Part shown: positions 52,037-64,000 of the stretch, one piece after another | Numbering within the stretch: position 1 is the first letter of the stretch | Layout: each line of letters opens with the position of its first letter | DNA from: JAJDTT01 sp022827025 | Lineage (GTDB): Bacteria > Acidobacteriota > UBA6911 > RPQK01 > JAJDTT01 | Assembly: GCA_965203535.1 (NCBI GenBank) | Contig: OZ241897.1 | Location: forward strand, 1,488,001 to 1,552,000 | Reading direction: 5' to 3' | DNA length: 64,000 nucleotides | Program-made: the position numbers and the translations under genes | The notes under the pieces: model-generated | Seen by the model: the letters and a program-made list of their open reading frames with translations, nothing else | Databases searched by the model: none | What the model was told of the DNA's origin: nothing

Positions 52037-52207
52037 ATGAAGAAATTCCTCATCGTCGTCGCACTGCTGATCGGCCTGGTCGTCGTATTCGAAGGATTCG
52101 ACGTTCTCAAGATAGCCGTACTACTGCTCTTCGGATTGATCGGCTTGGTGTTGGCGCTGGGAGGGGCAGCCCTGGCTCTGAAGTCTCTGAAAGATCTGAT
52201 CGAGTAG
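52037..52207 (+). CDS. Small hydrophobic membrane protein
   Basis: A 56-residue protein with two hydrophobic helices (FLIVVALLIGLVVVFEGF and AVLLLFGLIGLVLALGGAAL) joined by a short loop, and a Lys-rich end. GACGAGGAAG precedes the ATG. It resembles small membrane proteins of unknown role. It is convergent with gltD, 27 bp away. Confidence 0.55.
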   Translation: MKKFLIVVALLIGLVVVFEGFDVLKIAVLLLFGLIGLVLALGGAALALKSLKDLIE

Positions 52208-52234
52208 GAACGACGGGTACTCCGACTCCTGAAA

Positions 52235-53716
52235 TCACGGCAAGCGCGTCGAACCCATGAGGAAGCGGTCGCATTCCCGGGCGGCTTCGCGGCCCTCCCG
52301 GATGGCCCAGACCACCAGGCTCTGTCCTCTGCGGACGTCGCCGGCGGCGAAGATGCCCGGAACGGTGGTGGCGTAGTCGCTGGTGTCGGCCTTGATATTG
52401 GAGCGCGGGTCACGTTCCAGGCCCAGTTGATCGGGGAGCCGGTCCTCCGGTCCCAGGAATCCCATGGCCAGCAGGACCAGTTGGGCGGGCCACACTCGCT
52501 CGGTTCCCGGAATCCGTTCGAACGACGGCCTCGAGCCGTTCCGCGACCACCGGATCCCCACGGTGTGGACCTCCTGCAGGCGGCCTGAGGCGTCGCCCAC
52601 CATCTTGACGGTCATGATGGAGAAGCGGCGGGGGTCGGCTCCGAAGAGGGCGGCGGCCTCCTCCTGCCCGTAGTCCATGCGGTAGATCCGCGGCCACTGG
52701 GGCCAGGGGTTGTCCGGCGCCCGGCTGTCGGGGGGCCGGGAAAGGATCTCGAACTGGACCAGGCTGCGGCAGCCGTGGCGCAGGGCGGTCCCGACGCAGT
52801 CGGTGCCCGTGTCCCCTCCGCCGATGACGATGACATCCTTGTCCCGGGCCGAAATGTACTCCCCGTCCTCGAGATTGCTGTTCAGCAGGCTCTGGGTGTT
52901 GGCGTGCAGGTAGTCCATGGCGAAGTGGACGCCGTCCAGATGGCGCCCCTCCACCGGCAGGTCCCGGGGCTTGGTGGCGCCGCAACAGAGGACGGCTGCG
53001 TCAAAGTCGTCTCTCAGCCTGGAGGCCGGATAGTTGCCGCCCACGTCCATCCCGGTGAGGAAGCGGACACCCTCCTCCGCCAGGAGCTCGACCCGGCGCC
53101 ACACCACTTCCTTGTCCAGCTTCATGGCCGGGATGCCGTAGGTGAGGAGTCCTCCGATCCGGTCCGCCCGCTCCAGGACGGTGACCTCGTGGCCGGCCTG
53201 GTTCAGTTGATCGGCGCAGGCCAGACCGGCCGGACCCGAACCCACGACGGCGACCTTCTTGCCGGTCGGGCGGGACGGCGGCCGCGGGACGATCCAACCC
53301 TCCTCGAATCCCCGGTCGACGATGGAGCACTCGATGCTCTTGATGGTGACCGGCGGCTCGATGATGCCCAGGACGCAGGAGCCCTCGCACGGAGCGGGAC
53401 AGACCCGTCCCGTGAACTCGGGGAAGTTGTTGGTCTTGTGGAGGCGCTCCAGGGCCTCCCGCCAGAGCCCCCGGTAGACAAGATCGTTCCACTCCGGGAT
53501 CAGGTTGTGGATGGGGCAGCCGGTGGCCATCCCGCCCATCACCTCCCCGGTGTGGCAGAAGGGGACACCGCAGTCCATGCAGCGGGCTCCCTGGCGCTTC
53601 AGCGAGGAATCGGGCAGATGCTCGTGGAACTCCCGCCAGGTTCCGATCCGCTCGCCGGGAGTCAGGACCGGAAGCGGCTCCCGGTCATATTCCATGAAAC
53701 CGGTGGGCTTACCCAT
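52235..53716 (-). CDS. gltD: Glutamate synthase small (beta) subunit
   Basis: A 493-residue NADPH-oxidising subunit that feeds electrons to GltB. The N-terminal Fe-S cysteines are in CMDCGVPFCHTG and CPAPCEGSC. FAD binding is at VAVVGSGPAGLACADQLN, and the NADPH site at IVIGGGDTGTDCVGTALR. GFLGPEDRLPDQLG near the end is typical. It is 35 bp after gltB in the same direction. Confidence 0.96.
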   Translation of the reverse strand: MGKPTGFMEYDREPLPVLTPGERIGTWREFHEHLPDSSLKRQGARCMDCGVPFCHTGEVMGGMATGCPIHNLIPEWNDLVYRGLWREALERLHKTNNFPEFTGRVCPAPCEGSCVLGIIEPPVTIKSIECSIVDRGFEEGWIVPRPPSRPTGKKVAVVGSGPAGLACADQLNQAGHEVTVLERADRIGGLLTYGIPAMKLDKEVVWRRVELLAEEGVRFLTGMDVGGNYPASRLRDDFDAAVLCCGATKPRDLPVEGRHLDGVHFAMDYLHANTQSLLNSNLEDGEYISARDKDVIVIGGGDTGTDCVGTALRHGCRSLVQFEILSRPPDSRAPDNPWPQWPRIYRMDYGQEEAAALFGADPRRFSIMTVKMVGDASGRLQEVHTVGIRWSRNGSRPSFERIPGTERVWPAQLVLLAMGFLGPEDRLPDQLGLERDPRSNIKADTSDYATTVPGIFAAGDVRRGQSLVVWAIREGREAARECDRFLMGSTRLP

Positions 53717-53751
53717 CTGGCGTACTCTTCATCCTTCTTGTCCGGGAGACC

Positions 53752-58346
<4,595 letters not shown>

Positions 58347-58350
<4 letters not shown>

Positions 58351-59345
58351 GACGCCCCCCCTGTGCGGACCCCGGCGGAACCGCCTCGGCCTGCGCGCCG
58401 CTGACCCGGTGCGGGAAGTTTCTTGCCGCCGGTCAGCCTCGCGGAGCGGTCCTTGCCGTTATGGTTCCCCGAGTTTTTCAGGAGGTCCATGAACCGGTGG
58501 GCGGCCAGGCTCAAACGGGCGTGGCGCCGAATGATGACTCCCAGGGGCCGGACCATGCCGGGCTCGACCAGAGGCACCGCGGCGAGCGTTCCCGACCGGA
58601 CCTCCCGCAGCAACGTGGGCTCGGGCAGCAGGGCCACGCCGGCCCCCACCTCCACGGCCTCCTTGATGTTCTCGATGTTGTCGAACTCCAGCACCACGTT
58701 CACGGCCACTCCCTGCTCCCGCAGGAAACGATCGACTTCGCGCCGAATCACCAGCCCTTTCTCGAAACCGATGTAACTCTCCTTGGCAAGGTCCTTGGGG
58801 TGAACCCGGGTCAGACTGGACAGGCGGTGTCCCGGGGGACAGACCAGCACCATGGGCTCGTCCCTCCAGGGACGAGTCGTGAGTTCCCGGGTGTTCCTGG
58901 GAAACGAGACCAGTCCCAGGTCCGCCGTCCCTTCCACAACCCGCCGATAGACGCGGTCCGGATGCAGGTAGTCGATGTGGACCTCCGCGTTCCGGTAGCT
59001 CTTCCGAATGCGCTCGACGTACTGCCCCATGTCCCTGAGTCCCACGGAGTAGATGGCCGCCACCTGCACCGAGACCTCCATCCGCTCCCCCTCCTGGCGA
59101 ATGGATGCCTCGAGGTCCGTGTACTCGTCGAGCATCTTCTTGCAGCCCCGGTAATAGACCTTGCCCAGCTCCGTGGTCTGCAGCGGCCGGGTCGAACGGT
59201 CGATCAGGTTGACACCCAAGGTCCTCTCCAACTGCAGCATGGCCTGGCTGGCGGCGGACTGTGAAAGTCCGTTGAGGCGCGCAGCCTGAGAAAAGCTGCG
59301 AAGGCGCACCACGTCACAAAACAATTTCAGGCATTCGATTCGCAT
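58347..59345 (-). CDS. LysR-family regulator, coupled to gltB
   Basis: A 332-residue transcription factor. The N-terminal helix-turn-helix is FSQAARLNGLSQSAASQAM. The effector-binding domain follows, with LGLVSFPRN and ESYIGFEKGLVIRRE. The C-terminal 25 residues are Arg/Gly/Pro-rich and not typical. The ATG at 59345 fits the family start better than the upstream codon at 59366. Its stop overlaps the GTG of gltB, so it is in one transcript with gltBD rather than divergent. It probably controls gltBD, an inference. Confidence 0.88.
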
Positions 59346-59419
59346 GGATTTGGGCGTAGTATACACATTTCTTATACGGCGTCAATCTAGTATTAGATTA
59401 TTGGATAACTACACAAACC

Positions 59420-59607
59420 GTGTCGCGACCGTACCGTAGCTGCGGAAGGGCAACGAGAAATGCGGAGCACCCGTTTACCGGATGCCCTCCCGCGCGTATC
59501 ATCTTGCCGGTCGGGAGCGAGCCCGGCTCCGGCGCGGACCTGCCGGACCCGAACGGCCTCATGACCTGGCACTACAACCGGCAGCGCGTGGGATTCGTGG
59601 CTGCCCG
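59420..59607 (+). pseudogene. Gene fragment ended by MITE insertion
   Basis: A plus-strand frame with protein-like GADLPDPNGLMTWHYNRQRV and GFVAARI runs into the left end of the MITE-like copy at 59612, where the sense is lost. It has no ribosome site at its first codon. It may be the 3' part of a gene cut by the element. The family was not recognised. Confidence 0.3.
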
Positions 59608-59611
59608 CATT

Positions 59612-59771
59612 GGAGTCTGCGCGGCAGAAATGATCGTAACGAGAAAGTGGAGAATCGAGGCCAGATTTTCACGATTTTGAGGTGCATAGTTGTTCTATTC
59701 GCCGAGAAATCGCACGAATATGGACCGATTCTACGCTTTCGCAGTAGATTGATTTCTGCCGCGCAGGCTCC
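59612..59771 (-). mobile_element. 160-bp MITE-like element, copy 3 (inverted)
   Basis: The reverse complement matches copies 1 and 2 over the full 160 bp. It begins GGAGTCTGCGCGGCAGAAAT and ends just 20 bases before the start codon of the DapA-like gene. The ribosome site AGAGAGGAGA of that gene begins two or three bases after its right end. Confidence 0.87.
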
Positions 59772-59790
59772 TAAGAGAGGAGATCCGAAA

Positions 59791-60684
59791 GTGAAGCGAT
59801 TTCAGGGAGTTTATCCGGCGCTGGTCACTCCCGTGGACGACCGCGGAAACATCCGGACGGGAGCCCTGCGGGACCTGATGGAGTGGCACCTGGAGGTCGG
59901 GGTCGACGGGTTCTACATCGCCGGCGGCACCGGAGAAGGCCTGTTGCTGACGCAGGATCAACGCAAGGAACTCACCGAAGCGACCGTCCGGGCCGCCGAC
60001 GGGAGGGTTCCCGTCATCGTCCACGTGGGGCACGTTTCTACCCGGGCGGCCGTCGATCTGGCCCGTCACGCCTCCGCGGCGGGCGCCGACGCCGTCAGCG
60101 CCATCCCGCCCATCTACTACGGCACCGATCCGGCATCCATCGTGGGGCACTACACGGCCATCGCCTCGGCGACGCCTCTGCCCCTCATCGTCTATCACAT
60201 TCCCGCGGCCACCCATTCCCGGATGACCGTGGGCCTCATGACCGAACTGCTCCGGCTACCCACGGTCAAGGGGATCAAGTTCAGCGACTACAACCACTTT
60301 CTGATGCGGCAGATCGGCCTGCTGGGATCGGACCTGTTGGTCTATTCCGGGAATGACGAGGTCTTCCTTTCGGGCCTGGTCATGGGTGCCAACGGCGGGA
60401 TCGGTCTGACCTACAACTTCATGCCCCAGCTCTTCGTCGGAATCTACAAGGCCTTCCATGCAGGCGACCTGCGCCGGGCCCGGGAGCTCCAATGGAAAGC
60501 CTGCGCCATGATCGACGTGCTGCTGGGGATCAGCGGGTCCACCCTCTCCGCGGCCAAGGTGCTGCTGCGGCACCTGGGATTCGAGGTGGGAGAGGTCCGG
60601 CGGCCGATCCGCCCGCTGACCCGCCAAGACACGGACCTGGTCGTGGGCCGGATGACCGAACTGGGACTCGACCGGCGCAGTTGA
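59791..60684 (+). CDS. DapA/NanA-family lyase or synthase
   Basis: A 297-residue TIM-barrel enzyme of the dihydrodipicolinate synthase / N-acetylneuraminate lyase family. The phosphate-like loop is AGGTGEGLLLT at about residue 45. The catalytic tyrosine lies in IVYHIPA and the Schiff-base lysine in GIKFSDYN. Since GTGEG and YHIPA replace the DHDPS forms, it is more likely a sugar-acid lyase than DapA. It starts at GTG 59791, preceded by AGAGAGGAGA, right after a MITE end. No sialic acid pathway neighbours are visible. Confidence 0.85.
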   Translation: MKRFQGVYPALVTPVDDRGNIRTGALRDLMEWHLEVGVDGFYIAGGTGEGLLLTQDQRKELTEATVRAADGRVPVIVHVGHVSTRAAVDLARHASAAGADAVSAIPPIYYGTDPASIVGHYTAIASATPLPLIVYHIPAATHSRMTVGLMTELLRLPTVKGIKFSDYNHFLMRQIGLLGSDLLVYSGNDEVFLSGLVMGANGGIGLTYNFMPQLFVGIYKAFHAGDLRRARELQWKACAMIDVLLGISGSTLSAAKVLLRHLGFEVGEVRRPIRPLTRQDTDLVVGRMTELGLDRRS

Positions 60685-60732
60685 CGGCCGGCTCCGGCTT
60701 CCACGAATCTCGACAGGGATTTGCGTCTCGGG

Positions 60733-61668
60733 TCAAGGCTCCTGCTGGAGCCGGTCCTCGATCTGGCTCACGCGGATCTCGCCGTGCCCGGCGTCGTAGG
60801 GGAGTCCGCGGGTGGCGGCCACCCGGTCGATGAAGCTCAGGCCCAGGGGTCCCGCGTAGGTCTCGGGAGTCTTGAAGACCGGGTCCTCCAGGGCTTCCGC
60901 CATGGAGATGAAGGAATACCCCCGGTCCTGGAGCATCTGAATCGTGTCCTCCAGGAAACTGGCGGTGGCGATGGCGCAATGGAGCCAGAGGATGTGGGGG
61001 ATGTTCCGGCCGAAGACGGCCTGGGACTGGGCCTCGCCGTAATCGACCGCCTCGGCCACGTGCGCCAGGTAGATGGCCTTGAGCCTTTCCCTGACATGGT
61101 CGTCGTTCTCGACGTCGAGAAAGATCCGGTTGAACCGGCGGCCTCCGGTCTTGATGGTGACCGGGGCAATCTCATAACTGGCCCGGTAGAGGGCCTTGGC
61201 CACCCGGTTCTTCTTCTTTTCGTTGTCTCCTTGGTGGAGGTAGGGGAACCGCAGGTAGCGGTAGTTGAATCCCCTCCGGCTACGGCTGAGCAGCTTCAGG
61301 TACTTCTGGCCGTCGCCCACGTGCTCCAGGAACTCGTTGGCCCTCAACTGGTGAAGATCGACGTGGGCGAAGGTGTTGTTGCCCACGATGTGCCCCGCGT
61401 CCGCCCAGTCCTCCAGCACGACGAAGGTGGCCAGGTCGTCCTGGATGCGCTCCTCCACCACGAAGCCGGCGGCGGGAATGTCCTGCGCCTTCAGAGTGCG
61501 CAGAATCATGTTGCTGATTTCCCGGGGCCGCCAGTAACCCAAGGGTCCCAAGACCGGGAGATCGTCGAAGGTCAGAGCGATTTTTCGATCCGGCTCGGCA
61601 AGTCCGGGAACCGGCAATAGAAAGATAAGAAGGAGCGGCAAACCGATTCGCCGGCCGAGTCGCCTCAT
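60733..61668 (-). CDS. Secreted polysaccharide deacetylase family protein
   Basis: A 311-residue exported enzyme of the NodB homology family, which removes acetyl groups from polysaccharides such as chitin or peptidoglycan. It has a signal peptide (about residues 8-24). Motif 1 is IALTFDDLPVLG. Motif 2 is GHIVGNNTFAHVDLH with the two metal histidines. Motif 3 is altered to LRFPYLHQGDN, and the C-terminal IPHILWLHCAIA resembles motif 5. The altered motif 3 makes activity uncertain. Divergent neighbours give no clue. Confidence 0.82.
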   Translation of the reverse strand: MRRLGRRIGLPLLLIFLLPVPGLAEPDRKIALTFDDLPVLGPLGYWRPREISNMILRTLKAQDIPAAGFVVEERIQDDLATFVVLEDWADAGHIVGNNTFAHVDLHQLRANEFLEHVGDGQKYLKLLSRSRRGFNYRYLRFPYLHQGDNEKKKNRVAKALYRASYEIAPVTIKTGGRRFNRIFLDVENDDHVRERLKAIYLAHVAEAVDYGEAQSQAVFGRNIPHILWLHCAIATASFLEDTIQMLQDRGYSFISMAEALEDPVFKTPETYAGPLGLSFIDRVAATRGLPYDAGHGEIRVSQIEDRLQQEP

Positions 61669-61693
61669 ATTCCTTGTTCCTCCATTCCGGAGG

Positions 61694-62665
61694 TCAGGAA
61701 GTCAGCAGAAGAACTTTGCCCGTGGTCTTCCTTCCCTCCAGCGCCCGGTGCGCCGCCTCGGCCTCCGCCAAGGGGTAGGTCGAACCGATGCGCACCTTCA
61801 GGCCTCCTTCAGCGTACCACCGGAACAGGTCGTCGGCGCGGCCCATCAGCTCTTCGCGGGTGAGGGCGTAGTGATTCAGGCTGGGACGCGTCAGGAAGAG
61901 GGAGCCCTTCTGATTCAGGATCTGGGCATCGAAGGGGCCTATGGGCCCGCTGGACTGGCCGAAGAGGACCAGGTAGCCCCTGGGCCGCAGGCAGTTCAGG
62001 CTCCGCTCGAAGGTGGTCTTGGCCACCGAATCGTAGACCACGTTCACTCCGGTCCCGCCGGTCAGTCGTTCCACCTCGACCTGGAAATCCTGCTCCGTAT
62101 AGAGGATGACATGGTCGGCGCCCGCCTCCCGGGCCAGTTCCGCCTTGGCTTCGGTCGAGACCGTCCCGATGACGGAGGCCCCCAGCCGTTTGGCGATCTG
62201 CACCAGAAGCAGGCCGACGCCGCCGGCGGCGGCGTGGACCAGAGCCGTGTCTCCCTGGCCCAATGGGTAGGACCCGTGGGCCAGATAGTGGGCCGTGAGT
62301 CCCTGCACCATGAGGGTGGCCGCGACGGAAGCGTCCATTTCGTCGGGCAGGAGCACCAGCTTCGACGCGTCCACCGCCGCCCGTTGGGCATACGAGCCCA
62401 GGGTCATGGCGTAGGAGACACGATCGCCGGGGCGGACCCCCTCCACCTGGGATCCCACTTCGAGCACCGTCCCGGCGCCTTCGACGCCGGGAGTGAAGGG
62501 TACGGGCACGGGATAAAGGCCGTACCTATGGTAGGTGTCGATGTAGTTGATCCCGGCGACTTCCAGCTCCACCAGGGCCTGAGCCGGACCGATTTGCGGT
62601 TCGGGCGTCTCTTCGTACCGGAGGACTTCGGGCCCCCCGTTTTCATTCACACGGATGGCTTTCAT
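61694..62665 (-). CDS. NADPH:quinone oxidoreductase, zinc-independent MDR family
   Basis: A 323-residue cytoplasmic reductase that reduces quinones with NADPH. It starts MKAIRVNENGGPEVLRYEE, followed by PGVEGAGTVLEVG and the Rossmann motif VHAAAGGVGLLLVQIAKRLG. No zinc-binding cysteines are present. It resembles Qor and zeta-crystallin in length and order. It is upstream of the deacetylase gene by 25 bp in the same direction, but the two have no shared known role. Confidence 0.92.
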   Translation of the reverse strand: MKAIRVNENGGPEVLRYEETPEPQIGPAQALVELEVAGINYIDTYHRYGLYPVPVPFTPGVEGAGTVLEVGSQVEGVRPGDRVSYAMTLGSYAQRAAVDASKLVLLPDEMDASVAATLMVQGLTAHYLAHGSYPLGQGDTALVHAAAGGVGLLLVQIAKRLGASVIGTVSTEAKAELAREAGADHVILYTEQDFQVEVERLTGGTGVNVVYDSVAKTTFERSLNCLRPRGYLVLFGQSSGPIGPFDAQILNQKGSLFLTRPSLNHYALTREELMGRADDLFRWYAEGGLKVRIGSTYPLAEAEAAHRALEGRKTTGKVLLLTS

Positions 62666-62921
62666 AGGCTGACCCCAGTCAACGGCCCCGATTCAGGCGG
62701 TGTATGAAGACAACTCCGTCTCAGAATCCGGGCCTTGTTTTGGCGCGGAGTATAGCTCCAGGGAAGGAAAGAGAAAAGAGGAGAGAGAAAAGAGTGCCGG
62801 GGCGGAACCATTCCGCCCGGTATTCCGCGAACTCCCGCGTTTTCTCTTTTCTCTTTCCTGTTTCCTCATTTTTCGTCTTGGTGTTATGATGCCGGAAAGT
62901 AAGGTTCGTCAAGCGACTGTA

Positions 62922-63419
62922 ATGAAGGGGATGAAGATGCCGAGAGCGGCCCTGTTCGTTTTGTTGGTCATGTTTCTGGCATTTCCGGTCCTGGGCCAGG
63001 ACCGCGTCGAAATGTCGTCTCCGGTCATCAGGACGACGGTCGATGACATCATCCTCTCCGTCGACTTCACCGGATTCTCGTCCGGGAACTCCTACCGGCT
63101 CGGATTCGGCGCCGCGAAAGGCCAGGTCAAGGCCCGGCTGCAATTGGTCAAGGGCACGGAAGACGTGCCCATCCCGATGATGGATTTCGTTCAAGGTCAC
63201 ACCGACACGTGGTGGAGCGTGCCGGAGATCTCCGCCCGCGGCTGGAGCCTGGAGGGCGCCAACCTGCCCAATGCGGACGAGCGGCTCACCCTCCGGGTGA
63301 TGATCGCCCGGGCCGACGCCAAGGAAATCACCAAGGTCTACCTGCTCATCTCGCGCGACTACGGTGGCGGCCTGTGGTACCTGGAAGACGGCGTGGAGAT
63401 GGATCAGTCCATGTGGTGA
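62922..63419 (+). CDS. Secreted protein of unknown function
   Basis: A 165-residue protein with a signal peptide (ALFVLLVMFLAFPVLGQ). The mature part is beta-rich, for example IILSVDFTGFSSGNSYRLGF and AKEITKVYLLISRDYGGG. Three in-frame ATGs cluster at the start; the one at 62922 is chosen because it begins just before the hydrophobic segment. Starts at 62886 or 62889 would add about 12 residues. Not recognised. Confidence 0.6.
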   Translation: MKGMKMPRAALFVLLVMFLAFPVLGQDRVEMSSPVIRTTVDDIILSVDFTGFSSGNSYRLGFGAAKGQVKARLQLVKGTEDVPIPMMDFVQGHTDTWWSVPEISARGWSLEGANLPNADERLTLRVMIARADAKEITKVYLLISRDYGGGLWYLEDGVEMDQSMW

Positions 63420-63479
63420 GCCGATTCCATCCCCCATCGGCCGCCCGGCCCTTCTTCTTGAGTTCCTGAATTTCCTTCG

Positions 63480-64000
63480 ATGCGGACCCTTCTCGACCTG
63501 ATCCCCCATCTACAGGGGCGGGCCGGCGAAGCGGTTCGTTTCGACGACGGCCTCCGCACCCGCATCCTCTCCTATCCCGAGTTGTGGCGCCGGATCGCCT
63601 CCTTTGCCTGTTATCTCAGGGAGAGGGGCATCCGGAAGGGAGACCGGCTCCTGCTCTGGGGAGAGAATGGACCGGAGTGGGTCGCCGTTTTCTGGAGTTG
63701 CGTCTCCCAGGGAGTGCAGGTCGTCCCGGTGGACCCCAACTCCAGCCCTGCGCTGGTGGAGCGGATTCAGGAGAAGGTCCGGGCGCGCCTGCTGGTTCAC
63801 GGCCGGGAGGTCAGACCGGAGACCTGCGTGGAACGCCTGTCGTTCCGGGACCTGTCCGCACTCGAACCCAGGAGCGAGACGCTCCCCCGGGTCCCGCTGG
63901 ATCCCGACGACCCGGTGGAGATCGTCTTCACCTCCGGCACCACGGGTTCGCCCAAGGGGGTCATCCACCGCCACCGGAACATCTGCGCCAACTTGGCGCC
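63480..64000 (+). CDS. AMP-dependent acyl-CoA synthetase/ligase, 3' end cut by window edge
   Basis: The first 173 residues of an adenylate-forming ligase. ERGIRKGDRLLLWGENGPEW near residue 50 and the AMP-binding P-loop VFTSGTTGSPKGVIHRHRN near residue 150 are diagnostic. The latter is followed by the window end. The ATG at 63480 begins 60 bp after the preceding stop. The acyl substrate is unknown. Confidence 0.9.
   Translation, partial: MRTLLDLIPHLQGRAGEAVRFDDGLRTRILSYPELWRRIASFACYLRERGIRKGDRLLLWGENGPEWVAVFWSCVSQGVQVVPVDPNSSPALVERIQEKVRARLLVHGREVRPETCVERLSFRDLSALEPRSETLPRVPLDPDDPVEIVFTSGTTGSPKGVIHRHRNICANLA

Noticed and set aside
59791..60684. Calling this gene dapA
   Set aside because: The active-site loops (GTGEG, YHIPA) differ from dihydrodipicolinate synthase, and no lysine gene is adjacent.

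Overview
The window is GC-rich bacterial chromosome with long intergenic spacers, many dispersed short repeats, large secreted-protein genes and two secreted five-bladed-propeller (GH32-like) proteins. Together these fit an Acidobacteriota-like or similar environmental lineage. That placement is inferred from gene content; no rRNA or tRNA gene was found to test it.

Layout. 1-4311: a partial aspartate-semialdehyde dehydrogenase, a methyltransferase, a cyclophilin-type lipoprotein and a propeller protein. 4312-6794: mostly gene-free, with REP-like palindromes, a decayed gene and one glycine-zipper protein. 6795-19687: an accessory region on the minus strand. It has two tandem secreted leucine-rich-repeat proteins of about 1170-1190 residues and an overlapping gene string of small secreted proteins. 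A recurring C-terminal beta-type domain links several of them, including a Cache-domain protein that lacks a normal start. 19743-23175: a mobile-element zone with a tyrosine integrase, a REP-associated (HUH) transposase and repeat blocks.

23169-31672 is a tight minus-strand operon and the most interesting locus. It encodes a MutL/GlmL-like ASKHA ATPase, a barrel-sandwich protein, a fibronectin III plus DUF6754-like membrane protein, three further membrane proteins, a small conserved protein and a propeller protein. No cobalamin mutase is present. 31796-33952 holds a damaged AbiE toxin-antitoxin locus. 34181-36682 has small-molecule enzymes (FAH family, DUF3830, glutamate formimidoyltransferase).

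36815-49697 is bounded by a near-identical inverted repeat of about 400 bp. It carries housekeeping genes: rplU-rpmA-obg-nadD-rsfS-traR-comF on the minus strand and gltA, fmdB-like, nadA, a D-threonine-aldolase-like enzyme, an ornithine-cyclodeaminase-family enzyme and a peroxiredoxin on the plus strand. 50019-51686 has a deletion pseudogene of a class III aminotransferase coupled to an LmbE-type deacetylase. 52235-59345 is an overlapping LysR regulator-gltB-gltD set for ammonium assimilation. 59791-64000 holds a DapA/NanA-type lyase, a polysaccharide deacetylase, a quinone reductase, a secreted protein and the start of an acyl-CoA ligase.

Three copies of a 160-bp MITE-like element with 20-bp terminal inverted repeats lie at 40642, 51741 and 59612. 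One sits inside the rpmA-obg operon.
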